This document shows, one piece after another, positions 11,185 to 20,667 of a stretch of DNA of 64,000 bases (positions are counted from its first letter, which is position 1; the number at the start of each line of letters is the position of its first letter). Position numbers and translations under genes: made by a program. The DNA is from an uncultured Pelagibacteraceae bacterium (GTDB lineage Bacteria; Pseudomonadota; Alphaproteobacteria; Pelagibacterales; Pelagibacteraceae): the NCBI GenBank assembly GCA_902575835.1, contig CACGSX010000002.1, positions 95,221 to 159,220 of the forward strand. The letters run 5' to 3'. The notes below the pieces were generated by a model, which was given only the letters and a program-made list of their open reading frames with translations, was not told the DNA's origin and searched no databases.

Positions 11185-12733
11185 AAATAATCTAGATAAA
11201 ATTTTAATAATCGATTTTGGGTCTCAGTTTACACAATTAATTGCAAGAAAAGTAAGAGAATTAAATGTTTTTTGTGAAATTATAAGTCACAACAAACTTA
11301 AAAACTACAAAAATGAAAAAAATGTGAAAGGCATCATTTTATCAGGTGGTCCCTTAAATGTTTATCAAAATAAAAAAGTTAAATTCAATAGAAGTATATT
11401 AAGTTTAAATATTCCAATTTTAGGTATTTGTTTTGGCCACCAGATAATCTCTAAAGAATTAGGAGGTAAAGTAAAACGAGCAAAATCAAGAGAATTCGGG
11501 TTAGCAAAAGTTACAAAATTAAAAAAAAGTGCTTTAACCGAAAATTTTTTTTCAAAAAAATCCACCAATGTATGGATGAGCCATGGAGATGAGGTAATTA
11601 AATTACCTAAAGGTTTTAAAGTTATAGCAAAATCCTCAAATTCGAAATTATGTATGATAGAAAATGTAAAAAAAAAAATATATGGCATACAGTTTCATCC
11701 AGAAGTTTCCCATACAGTTAAAGGCAAAGTAATATTAAAAAACTTTGTAATTAAAATTTGTAAAATTAAAAAAAATTGGACATCAAAAAATCAAAAATCC
11801 AAACTTATGCAACAAATTAAAGAACAAGTTGGAAATTCTAAAGTAATTTGTGCATTATCTGGTGGTGTAGATAGCAGTGTTGTAGCAAAATTAATTAGTA
11901 ATGCGATTGGAAAAAACCTAACTTGTATATTCGTTAATACTGGCCTGCTCAGAAAAAACGAAGAAAAACAAGTAGTAAATACTTTTAGAAAAAAATTTAA
12001 ATTGAATTTAATTTATGTAAATGCTGAACAATTATTTATAAGCAAATTAAAAAACGTAACAGATCCAGAAAAAAAAAGAAAAATTATTGGAAATTTATTT
12101 ATCAAGCTTTTTGAAAAATACGCAAAAAAAATAAAAAATGTAAAATTTTTAGCTCAAGGAACTCTATACCCTGATTTAATTGAAAGTAAATCTGTAACAG
12201 GAAGTCAAACGTCAAAAATTAAGTCTCATCATAATGTAGGCGGTCTGCCGAAAAGGATGAAATTAAAATTGGTTGAGCCATTGAAGTATTTATTTAAAGA
12301 TGAAGTTAGAATGTTAGGTCTAGAATTAAATTTAAGTAAAGAAATTATTTCTAGGCATCCTTTTCCTGGTCCTGGTTTAGCAATTAGAATGCCAGGCATA
12401 ATTACTAAAGAAAAAATAAAAATTTTAAAAGAAGCAGATAATTATTTTGTAAATGCATTAAGAGAACACAATCTATATCATAAGATATGGCAGGCTTATG
12501 CTGCATTACTGCCTGTTAAAACTGTTGGTGTCATGGGAGACAATAGAACATATGAATATTTATGTTTGCTTAGAGCAATAACATCTGAAGATGGGATGAC
12601 AGCGGATTATTTTCAATTTAATAAATCATTTATGCAAATGGTATCAAATAAAATAGTTAATAATATTCGAGGTATAAATAGAGTAGTTTATGATGTGACT
12701 TCTAAACCACCAAGTACTATTGAACTAGAATAG
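11162..12733 (+). CDS. guaA: GMP synthase (glutamine-hydrolysing)
   Basis: GATase [20 protein letters not shown]-loop [24 protein letters not shown] / PPSTIELE C-terminus. True start is probably [16 protein letters not shown]. Confidence 0.98.
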   Translation: MKKKMRLENNLDKILIIDFGSQFTQLIARKVRELNVFCEIISHNKLKNYKNEKNVKGIILSGGPLNVYQNKKVKFNRSILSLNIPILGICFGHQIISKELGGKVKRAKSREFGLAKVTKLKKSALTENFFSKKSTNVWMSHGDEVIKLPKGFKVIAKSSNSKLCMIENVKKKIYGIQFHPEVSHTVKGKVILKNFVIKICKIKKNWTSKNQKSKLMQQIKEQVGNSKVICALSGGVDSSVVAKLISNAIGKNLTCIFVNTGLLRKNEEKQVVNTFRKKFKLNLIYVNAEQLFISKLKNVTDPEKKRKIIGNLFIKLFEKYAKKIKNVKFLAQGTLYPDLIESKSVTGSQTSKIKSHHNVGGLPKRMKLKLVEPLKYLFKDEVRMLGLELNLSKEIISRHPFPGPGLAIRMPGIITKEKIKILKEADNYFVNALREHNLYHKIWQAYAALLPVKTVGVMGDNRTYEYLCLLRAITSEDGMTADYFQFNKSFMQMVSNKIVNNIRGINRVVYDVTSKPPSTIELE

Positions 12734-12753
12734 AAATAAATTATAATTTTACT

Positions 12754-13173
12754 ATGAAATATTTACACACAATGATTAGAATTTCTAATATTCAGGAGTC
12801 GTTAAAATTTTTTTGTGATGGACTGGGTTTAATAGAGACAAAAAGAATGGAAAATGAAAAAGGCAGATATACATTAATTTTTTTAGCTGCACCAAACGAC
12901 AATAATGCAGAAATTGAACTAACTTATAATTGGGACGGTGACAATTTAGGAGAGGGATCTAGAAATTTTGGTCACTTAGCTTATAGAGTTAAAAATATAT
13001 ACGAAATATGTCAAAGACTAATGGATATGGGTTATACAATTAATAGACCACCTAGAGATGGTCATATGGCATTTGTGAAATCACCAGATAAAATATCAAT
13101 AGAAATACTTCAGGAAGGAAATCTTCCTCCTAAAGAGCCCTGGTCATCAATGGAAAATACTGGAACTTGGTAA
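12754..13173 (+). CDS. gloA: Lactoylglutathione lyase (glyoxalase I)
   Basis: HTMIRISNIQESLKFFCDGLGL…; FGHLAYRVKNIYE; PDKISIEILQ. Confidence 0.92.
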   Translation: MKYLHTMIRISNIQESLKFFCDGLGLIETKRMENEKGRYTLIFLAAPNDNNAEIELTYNWDGDNLGEGSRNFGHLAYRVKNIYEICQRLMDMGYTINRPPRDGHMAFVKSPDKISIEILQEGNLPPKEPWSSMENTGTW

Positions 13174-13175
13174 TA

Positions 13176-13787
13176 TTAGAAATACTTTATATATTTTTCA
13201 TTAATATTTAAAATTTCTAAATCGACTAGTCCACCTATTACTAATTGAATAGCAACCAATAATATAAAGCCTAAACCTATATAAGCTATCCATAAATGTT
13301 TTTGTATATAATTTGCTAAATAAGTAGCTAAGGCTCCGGTAAGAACTACTGATAATACTAAGCCAAAAATCATAAAACCAAAATTACCTTTGGCTGCACC
13401 CACAACGCCAATAACGTTATCAAAACTAATCGTAATATCTGCAAACAACACTTTGTAAATACTTTTGATAAATGAAGGTTCCATAGATTTCTTTTTAGGA
13501 GACTTAATTTTTTGAATTTCAAATAAATCTTTTCTTAAGTCATTAACAATCCAAATTAAAAGTAATCCACCAAGGATTTTAATGAAGTAAAACTTAAATA
13601 AATATGTTGCAAATATTGCAAATATAACTTTGAAAACTAACGCACCAACTACTCCCCAAAATATTATCTTTTTTCTATTTTTTGGAACGAAGTTAGCAGC
13701 AATCAATCCTATTATTATTGCATTATCTGCAGCTAGAATAATATCTATAAATATAATTTGCAGTAAAATGAGTGATTGTTCTATCAA
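13176..13787 (-). CDS. TerC family integral membrane protein
   Basis: IDIILAADNAIIIGLIAANF and ADITISFDNVIGVVGAAKGN repeats typical of TerC. Confidence 0.88.
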   Translation of the reverse strand: MIEQSLILLQIIFIDIILAADNAIIIGLIAANFVPKNRKKIIFWGVVGALVFKVIFAIFATYLFKFYFIKILGGLLLIWIVNDLRKDLFEIQKIKSPKKKSMEPSFIKSIYKVLFADITISFDNVIGVVGAAKGNFGFMIFGLVLSVVLTGALATYLANYIQKHLWIAYIGLGFILLVAIQLVIGGLVDLEILNINEKYIKYF

Positions 13788-13899
13788 GATGCTATTATAA
13801 TAGTAATTATTTATTATATTTCAATAAAACATCAAAAATTTTTATTGATTTAAGTTTTAATACATAATGAGATATGTTTTTTAAAAATATGGAGGATTT

Positions 13900-14871
13900 A
13901 TGAAACTTTTCAAAATTTTGCTCTCTATTTTATTTTCTGTTCTTTTAACTGCTAATGCTTTTGCTGCAGAAAAATGGGATATGGCACTAGCATATGGTGC
14001 AAGCAACTTCCATTCTGCTAATGCAGCTGAATTTGCTAAAAATGTTTCAGAAAAAAGTGGGGGAAAATTAACAATAGTAACTCACCCAGGTGGATCTCTA
14101 TTTAAAGGTGGAGAAATATTTAGAGCTGTTAGAACTGGACAAGCTCAAATTGGTGAGAGATTTATGTCGGCTCTAGGTAAAGAGGATCCGTTACTAGAGA
14201 TTGACTCACAACCATTTCTTGCAACATCTTATGATGATGCTATGAAATTGTATCAAGCATCTAAGCCTGCAATAATTAAAGGTTTAGATCAAAAAGGTCT
14301 TGTATTTTTATATGCTGTTCCATGGCCTGCGCAAGGTCTTTATAGTAAAAAAGAGATTAACAGTGTTGCTGATTTAAAAGGTTTAAAATTTAGAGCATAT
14401 AATTCTGCAACTATTAGAATGGCTGAGTTGACAGGTATGGCTCCTACAAAAATTGAAGCAGCTGAAATAAGTCAAGCATTCTCAACCGGCGCGGTTGAAA
14501 GTATGATTACTTCACCTACTACTGGTAAGAACAGTAAAATTTGGGAAAATGGAGTAAAGTATTTTTATGATATTGCGGCTTGGTTTCCAAAAAATATGAT
14601 TGTAGCTCACAGAGGTTCTTGGAATAAGTTAGATAAAGCTACACAAAAAATGATAATGGAAGAGGCGGCAGTTGCTGAGAAAAAAGGTTGGGCACTTTCA
14701 AAAAAAGGAAATGTTGCTGATAAAAAAGCTTTAGCTGATGCTGGAATGAAAGTAGGCAAAGTAAATGCAGCCCTTGAAAGTCATTTCAAAAAAGTTGGTG
14801 CTACAATGGCAGAAGAATGGAAGAAAAAAGCTGGCGATAGAGGTGCTAGTGTTCTTGCTGCCTATAATTAA
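13900..14871 (+). CDS. TRAP transporter substrate-binding protein (DctP family)
   Basis: Signal peptide; FHSANAAEFAKNVSEKSGGKLTIVTHPGGSLFKGGEIFRAVRTGQAQIGE; GGAGG SD-like element upstream. Confidence 0.93.
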   Translation: MKLFKILLSILFSVLLTANAFAAEKWDMALAYGASNFHSANAAEFAKNVSEKSGGKLTIVTHPGGSLFKGGEIFRAVRTGQAQIGERFMSALGKEDPLLEIDSQPFLATSYDDAMKLYQASKPAIIKGLDQKGLVFLYAVPWPAQGLYSKKEINSVADLKGLKFRAYNSATIRMAELTGMAPTKIEAAEISQAFSTGAVESMITSPTTGKNSKIWENGVKYFYDIAAWFPKNMIVAHRGSWNKLDKATQKMIMEEAAVAEKKGWALSKKGNVADKKALADAGMKVGKVNAALESHFKKVGATMAEEWKKKAGDRGASVLAAYN

Positions 14872-14883
14872 ATCATTATAATT

Positions 14884-14910
14884 AAAAAGGCCGTATTAAA
14901 CGGCCTTTTT
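14884..14910 (+). terminator. Intrinsic terminator-like hairpin between dctP and dctQ
   Basis: AAAAAGGCCGtattaaaCGGCCTTTTT; ends 2 nt before the dctQ ATG. Confidence 0.85.
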
Positions 14911-14912
14911 AT

Positions 14913-15404
14913 ATGTTTACTAAAGTCAATAAATTTTTAAATAATCTTTATAGTTATTCAGGCTATATCGCTGCATTCTTTCTTATTTTGGTTGCAGTTT
15001 TTATTTTAATTGGAATTTCATCAAGAATATTTGGTTTTTATATAAGAGGCCTAGCTGAATATTCTGGATATTGTATGGCTGCCTCATCTTTTTTTGCTTT
15101 ATCTTATACTTTCGTAGAAGGTGGTCACATTAGAATTACTTTATTTTTAGAAAAAGCTACTGGGATTAAAAAGAGATTTTTGGAATTATGGAGTTTGATA
15201 GTTGCAACTATATTTTCTGGCTATTTAGCATTCTATTTTTTAAAAATGCTAAAAATATCTTATGAATTTCAAGAGAGAAGTGAAGGAGCTGACGAAATTT
15301 TAATTTGGATACCACAAACTAGTGTTGCTTTAGGAGCACTAATATTTTTTATATGTGTATCTCATCAATTAGTTTTGAAAATACAAACAAAAAAAAATGA
15401 CTGA
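14913..15404 (+). CDS. TRAP transporter small permease (DctQ family)
   Basis: 4-TM; LAEYSGYCMAASSFFALSYTFVEGGHIRITLFLE motif. Confidence 0.9.
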   Translation: MFTKVNKFLNNLYSYSGYIAAFFLILVAVFILIGISSRIFGFYIRGLAEYSGYCMAASSFFALSYTFVEGGHIRITLFLEKATGIKKRFLELWSLIVATIFSGYLAFYFLKMLKISYEFQERSEGADEILIWIPQTSVALGALIFFICVSHQLVLKIQTKKND

Positions 15405-16707
15405 AATTTTACTTACTATATTTTTCATAAGTGTTCTCTTGATATTTTTAGGCTCAGGAATTTGGGTTGCTATAAGCATGGTTGGTGTTTCATCTATAGG
15501 AATGATGCTGTTTACCACAAGGCCAGTTGGTGATGCGATGGCAACAACAATTTGGGGAGCCTCATCCTCATGGACTTTAACTGCACTCCCTTTATTTGTT
15601 TGGATGGGTGAAATTTTATTTCGGACGAAGTTATCTGAAAATTTATTTGAAGGATTATCCCCATGGATGCAGAAACTACCTGGTGGCTTAGTGCATGTTA
15701 ATGTAGTTGGATGCGCTTTATTTGCAGCTATTTCGGGATCTTCTGCAGCAACTGTAGCCACAGTAGGAAAAATGTCTATTCCAGAATTAAGAAAAAGAAA
15801 ATATCCGGAAAGTATTCTACTTGGAAGTTTAGCTGGTTCTGGAACGCTGGGTCTTCTAATTCCACCTTCAATTATTTTAATTATTTATGGTGTAACTGTC
15901 CAAGAGTCGATAGCAAAACTATTTATTGCAGGAATTTTACCAGGAATAATGATTGCGTTGATCTTTATGACATATGTAATGATTTGGTCGTCAATAAATA
16001 AAAAATCCATGCCTACTTTTAAACAAGACTTCACACTTATGGAAAAGGTAAGGAAATCAGGAAAACTGATACCTGTAATATTATTAATAGTTTCAGTTAT
16101 TGGCTCAATTTATACTGGTATAGCAACCGCAACTGAAGCAGCTTCTTTGGGTGTAGTAGGTGCATTAATTTTATCATACTTTCAAAAGAGTTTGTCTTTA
16201 AAAACATTTAAAGAGTCTCTCTTGGGTGCTACTAAAACATCTTGTATGATAGCTTTTATATTAGCGGGAGCCACTTTTTTATCTTTAGCAATGGGATTTA
16301 CGGGATTGCCAAGAAATCTAGCTTTATGGATTGAAGGAATGGAACTTTCTCCATATGTTTTAATTTTTGTTTTAATGATTTTTTATATAATTCTCGGAAT
16401 GTTTCTTGATGGTATCTCTGCTGTAGTTTTAACAATGGCTATAATTGAGCCAATGATTAGACAAGCAGGTTTTGATATGATTTGGTTTGGTGTCTTTCTA
16501 GTTATTGTTGTCGAAATGGCGCAGATAACACCACCGGTTGGCTTTAATCTTTTTGTCCTTCAAGGTATGGCTAATAAGGATATGGGGTATATAGCAAGAA
16601 GTGCGTTTCCACTCTTCTTGCTAATGATTTTTGCTGTTATCTTAGTTGTGATATTTCCAGAAATCGCTCTTTGGATGCCTGAGCAAATGATAAAAAATAT
16701 AAATTAG
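15397..16707 (+). CDS. TRAP transporter large permease (DctM family)
   Basis: AAISGSSAATVATVGKMSIPELRKRKYPE…LAGSGTLGLLIPPSIILIIYGV motif. Confidence 0.95.
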   Translation: MTEILLTIFFISVLLIFLGSGIWVAISMVGVSSIGMMLFTTRPVGDAMATTIWGASSSWTLTALPLFVWMGEILFRTKLSENLFEGLSPWMQKLPGGLVHVNVVGCALFAAISGSSAATVATVGKMSIPELRKRKYPESILLGSLAGSGTLGLLIPPSIILIIYGVTVQESIAKLFIAGILPGIMIALIFMTYVMIWSSINKKSMPTFKQDFTLMEKVRKSGKLIPVILLIVSVIGSIYTGIATATEAASLGVVGALILSYFQKSLSLKTFKESLLGATKTSCMIAFILAGATFLSLAMGFTGLPRNLALWIEGMELSPYVLIFVLMIFYIILGMFLDGISAVVLTMAIIEPMIRQAGFDMIWFGVFLVIVVEMAQITPPVGFNLFVLQGMANKDMGYIARSAFPLFLLMIFAVILVVIFPEIALWMPEQMIKNIN

Positions 16708-17192
16708 TATTTTGATTTTTTAGAGCCGTCTATTACACCCTTTAGCTGATTGTATTCCTCACAATTACATCCCTCTAGAACACTCAATCTTTCTTTTGCT
16801 AAATTCATCCTATTTGTTGCAACATATAATTCACCAAGATATTCGTTAATTCCTATGTGATTTGGCTCAATAGCTAAACCTTGAAGATAATATTTTTCAC
16901 CATTTTCAAAATCACCAGTTTTTCTTGTTGCAAATCCAAGGTAATTTAATGTGTCTGCTTTATTTGGCTTCATCTTATTTGACTTTACTAAAAATTTAAT
17001 TGCTCTTTCGTATCTTTTAATTGCTTTCTCTGTTTTACCTTTTTTTTCTAATTTTTTTGCAGCTTTAATCAATTTCACTGCCTTATCATAATGGCTTTCT
17101 GTTGATCCAGAATCACTACTAGATCCAGCAGCAAAAGAAGTTCCTGCTAAAAAAATTAAAAAGAACATTGAAAAAAATATTTTCTTTATCAT
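16704..17192 (-). CDS. Secreted TPR-repeat protein
   Basis: Signal peptide; KAIKRYERAIKFLVKSNKMKPNKADTLNYLGFATRKTGDFENGEKYYLQGLAIEPNHIGINEYLGELYV. Confidence 0.8.
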   Translation of the reverse strand: MIKKIFFSMFFLIFLAGTSFAAGSSSDSGSTESHYDKAVKLIKAAKKLEKKGKTEKAIKRYERAIKFLVKSNKMKPNKADTLNYLGFATRKTGDFENGEKYYLQGLAIEPNHIGINEYLGELYVATNRMNLAKERLSVLEGCNCEEYNQLKGVIDGSKKSKY

Positions 17193-17965
17193 TATTTAAA
17201 TTTCCTTAAGTTAGTTAGTGTTTTTAGTTCTAAGCCATTATCTATTAAATTATTTTTTATAGATAAAGCAGTTGCTAGAGAACTAGAATTATCTCCATGT
17301 ATGCACACAGAGTCTATTTCACAAGGTATTTGCTTTCCGCTGTGACAATTAATGGCTTGGTTCTGAACCATGCTTAAAACGTGACTTTTTGCTTTATCTG
17401 GATCTGTAATAAGTGCATGAGGTTCTTTTCTAGATACTAAGTTTCCATTATCTTCATAATTTCTGTCTGCAAAAATCTCACATGCTACTCTCATATCAAA
17501 TTTCTTAGCTGCTTCTTCCATCTTTGAACCTGTAGGCACTAAATAAATTAAATCTTTATTAAAGTTACAAATTGATTTTGCAATGATTGTTGCAAGCTCA
17601 ATATCTTCGCAAGCCATATTATTTAATGCACCATGTGGTTTAATATGTGTAACGATCTCACCATGTTTTTCAGCTATATTTTGTAAAATTTCATACTGGT
17701 CAATTAATAATTTATTTATTTCATCTGAAGATAAATTTATTCTTTTACGTCCAAAGTTTTCTGGATCATTAAATGATGGATGTGCACCTATACTAACACT
17801 GTTTTTCTTACAAATTTTAACAACTTGGTTCATGCTATCTTCATCACCAGCATGATAACCACAAGCAACATTAGCTGAATTGACAATTTCTAGTAATTTT
17901 GGATCATTTTCATCTGAATGATGCTTTGATTTCTCACCTAAATCACAATTGATATTAATTTCCAT
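17192..17965 (-). CDS. pxpA: 5-oxoprolinase subunit A (LamB/YcsF family)
   Basis: INCDLGEKSKHHSDENDPKLLEIVNSANVACGYHAGD; IGAHPSFND; CIHGDNSSSL. Confidence 0.93.
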   Translation of the reverse strand: MEININCDLGEKSKHHSDENDPKLLEIVNSANVACGYHAGDEDSMNQVVKICKKNSVSIGAHPSFNDPENFGRKRINLSSDEINKLLIDQYEILQNIAEKHGEIVTHIKPHGALNNMACEDIELATIIAKSICNFNKDLIYLVPTGSKMEEAAKKFDMRVACEIFADRNYEDNGNLVSRKEPHALITDPDKAKSHVLSMVQNQAINCHSGKQIPCEIDSVCIHGDNSSSLATALSIKNNLIDNGLELKTLTNLRKFK

Positions 17966-17992
17966 ACTAATAAATCATAAGTATAACATGGT

Positions 17993-18667
17993 ATGATAAA
18001 AAATATATTAAATCTTGGTGACGCAGCTTTGTATTGTGACTTTGGAAGTGATGTAAATCAAGAAATTAATTCAAATGTTATCAAATATTTTTACCATATA
18101 AAAAAATTAAATTTAAAAGGTATTACAAACCTAACTCCATCTTATAATAAATTAATAATTTCATATGATTTAAATATACATTCTTTTTTATCTTTAAAAA
18201 AAAAAATTGAAAATATAGAGATTAAAGAAAACAATAAATTAGAAAAAAACTTAATCGAAATTCCTGTGTGTTGTGATAATAATTTTGCATTAGATATTAA
18301 AAGAGTTGAAAATAAACTAAAATTAAAATCAGAAATAATCCTAGAAAAATTTTTTAGCAAAAATTACTTTTGTTATATGACAGGATTTGTGGCTGGCATG
18401 CCTTTTCTTGGTGATCTTAACCAGGAAATGAGATTAAAAAGATTAGAAACACCAAGAGTTAAAGTTCCAAAAGGTTCAGTTGGAATAACAGAACAATTTT
18501 GTAACATATACACTTTTGAAACACCTGGAGGATGGAATATTTTGGGAAATACACCACAAAATATTTTCGACACATCTAATCAAACAAACCCTAATCTTGT
18601 TAATCCAGGTGATACAATAAAATTTTATAGAATAACTTTAGATCAATATAATGAAATCAAAAGATAG
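17993..18667 (+). CDS. pxpB: 5-oxoprolinase subunit B (KipI-like)
   Basis: FVAGMPFLGDLNQEMRLKRLETPRVKVPKGSVGITEQFCNIYTFETPGGWNILGNTP. Confidence 0.93.
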   Translation: MIKNILNLGDAALYCDFGSDVNQEINSNVIKYFYHIKKLNLKGITNLTPSYNKLIISYDLNIHSFLSLKKKIENIEIKENNKLEKNLIEIPVCCDNNFALDIKRVENKLKLKSEIILEKFFSKNYFCYMTGFVAGMPFLGDLNQEMRLKRLETPRVKVPKGSVGITEQFCNIYTFETPGGWNILGNTPQNIFDTSNQTNPNLVNPGDTIKFYRITLDQYNEIKR

Positions 18668-19607
18668 AAACTACTTTAAAATTTTAAGAGCTGGTATCAA
18701 CACCACATATCAAGACTTAGGAAGAAATAATTTATACCATATTGGTATTCCTTTTAGTGGAGCGATGGATAAAAGAAATTTTCAATTGTTAAACTCACTT
18801 CTACAAAACGATTACAATTCACCTGTAATAGAATTTGCTTATCAAGGCCCGCATTTGAAGTATTTTGGAAAAGATATTTTTTTTTGTATTTCTGGAAATG
18901 TATCATTTAAAATTATAACAAAAGAGGGTGTTATTGATGGTAATTCATACCAATGTTATTTGTTAAAAAATGGTGATGAAGTCGATATCCGTTCAACCAA
19001 TAAGTCTGTTTATGGATATTTTTCGATTAATGGAACTTTTGGTGTTGATTATTATTGGGGAAGCTGTTCAATAAATACACAAGCACAAATTGGCCCAAAT
19101 AACGGGAATAAATTTTCTAAAGATTTAGAAATTGAAATAATTGATATTAATAATTCTTTTAACAAAAGAAAACTTGATTACTTAGGTAGCACTATTGAAA
19201 ATATAAGGGTCATTAAAGGTACAAACTATGATTATTTTTCCGAGTCTTCACAAAATAAATTCTTTAAAGAAAGTTTTAAAATTACAAAACTTTCAGATAG
19301 GATGGGTATGAGATTAGAAGGTCCAAAAATTGAAAATATCGTTGATCCTAATATAAAATCTGAAGGTTTGGTAAAAGGTGTAATTCAAATAACTTCTGCT
19401 GGAGATCCAATAATTATGTTATCAGATCATGGAACTATCGGTGGATATCCGAAGATTGCAACTGTCATATCTGCTGACTATGATCGACTGGTACAATTAA
19501 CACCAGGATCTAATATTAAATTTAAAGATGTATACTTAGAGGATGCTGAAACATTATATAAACTTTATCAGATGGAGACCAATAATCTTATTTCTCAAAT
19601 TAAATGA
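18651..19607 (+). CDS. pxpC: 5-oxoprolinase subunit C (KipA-like)
   Basis: AGINTTYQDLGRNNLYHIGIPFSGAMDKRNFQLLN; SDHGTIGGYPKIATVISAD. Confidence 0.93.
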   Translation: MKSKDRNYFKILRAGINTTYQDLGRNNLYHIGIPFSGAMDKRNFQLLNSLLQNDYNSPVIEFAYQGPHLKYFGKDIFFCISGNVSFKIITKEGVIDGNSYQCYLLKNGDEVDIRSTNKSVYGYFSINGTFGVDYYWGSCSINTQAQIGPNNGNKFSKDLEIEIIDINNSFNKRKLDYLGSTIENIRVIKGTNYDYFSESSQNKFFKESFKITKLSDRMGMRLEGPKIENIVDPNIKSEGLVKGVIQITSAGDPIIMLSDHGTIGGYPKIATVISADYDRLVQLTPGSNIKFKDVYLEDAETLYKLYQMETNNLISQIK

Positions 19608-20476
19608 ATTTAATTACAAAATTACCAGGGCCACTTTTGATTTTTTTTGGTGCTTTCAGCTTAAGTTTTGGAGGGTTGATAGTCAAATCTTTTGAAGGTT
19701 CCACTCTATGGCAGATTCTATTTTGGAGATCAGTTTTTTTTATAATTGTAGTTCTGATCTTTCTAATTATTAGTTATAAGCAAAATTTTATTTCAGCATT
19801 TTATAAATCTGGAATCCCTGGTCTTATTGGAGGAATTATACTTGCGTGTGGCTTTAGTGGTTATGTTTTTGCAATGTATAATACTACTGTAGCAAATACT
19901 AATTTTATAATTCAAACCCAAACATTATTTTTAGCAATCTTTGGATATATTTTTTTAAAAGAAAAAATAAACTTAATAACATTAACTTCTATAGTTTTAG
20001 CAATTTCAGGAATAATTTTGATGGTTGGAAGCTCATTAACAGTTGGACAAATGAGTGGAAATATTGCTGCTTTTATTATGCCAATATCATTCGCAACATT
20101 AATTTTAATAATTAGAAAATTTCCAAGTGTAGATATGGTTCCATTACAATTTATTGCAGGCGTTATTGCTTTGATCATTGGATATTTTATGTCTAAAACG
20201 ATCTTTATATCTTTAAATGATATTTTTTTGGGATTTTTAGCTGGTTTTTTCCAACTTGGTTTTGGTTTTATTTTTATTACAATTGGTGCAAGATCTACAC
20301 CTTCAGCCTTAGTTGGAATCATAATGTTATCAGAGGCAGTTTTAGGACCTTTTTGGGCGTGGATGTTTATAAATGAAAATCCTCCAACCAGCGTTTTAAT
20401 TGGTGGTTTAATATTGATATTTGCAGTTTTAATACAATTTCTTTCACTTATGAAAAAAAAAAGTGCAACAAATTAG
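19604..20476 (+). CDS. EamA/DMT superfamily transporter
   Basis: 10-TM pattern with two EamA repeats; GARSTPSALVGIIMLSEAVLGPFWAWMFINE. Confidence 0.88.
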   Translation: MNLITKLPGPLLIFFGAFSLSFGGLIVKSFEGSTLWQILFWRSVFFIIVVLIFLIISYKQNFISAFYKSGIPGLIGGIILACGFSGYVFAMYNTTVANTNFIIQTQTLFLAIFGYIFLKEKINLITLTSIVLAISGIILMVGSSLTVGQMSGNIAAFIMPISFATLILIIRKFPSVDMVPLQFIAGVIALIIGYFMSKTIFISLNDIFLGFLAGFFQLGFGFIFITIGARSTPSALVGIIMLSEAVLGPFWAWMFINENPPTSVLIGGLILIFAVLIQFLSLMKKKSATN

Positions 20477-20516
20477 AGCTATAAATTTATAATAGTTATG
20501 TTATAAGAATTTATAC

Positions 20517-20655
20517 GGGAGAGACTACTTTTGTAGCGCCGAAGGAGCAACCACCCCGGAAACTCTCAGGCAAATGGACCGTACATATTAACTCTGGAAA
20601 GAGAATTATTCTCGCCGAAGGAGCAAATCTCTCAGGCAAAAAGACAGAGGGGGCA
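20517..20655 (+). promoter_or_regulatory. Tandem glycine riboswitch upstream of gcvTHP
   Basis: Two aptamer cores: GCCGAAGGAGCAA…CTCAGGCAAATGGACCG and GCCGAAGGAGCAA…CTCAGGCAAAAAGAC; second P1 pairing CTCTG/CAGAG; directly before gcvT. Confidence 0.95.
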
Positions 20656-20667
20656 TAAAGAGTTAAT

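Noticed and set aside
13862-13877. ACATA-atgaga-TATGT dyad upstream of dctP
   Set aside because: Only 5-bp arms in AT-rich sequence; likely chance.
15369-15761. 130-aa minus-strand ORF across dctQ/dctM
   Set aside because: Overlaps two confident TRAP permease genes; composition is that of a codon shadow.
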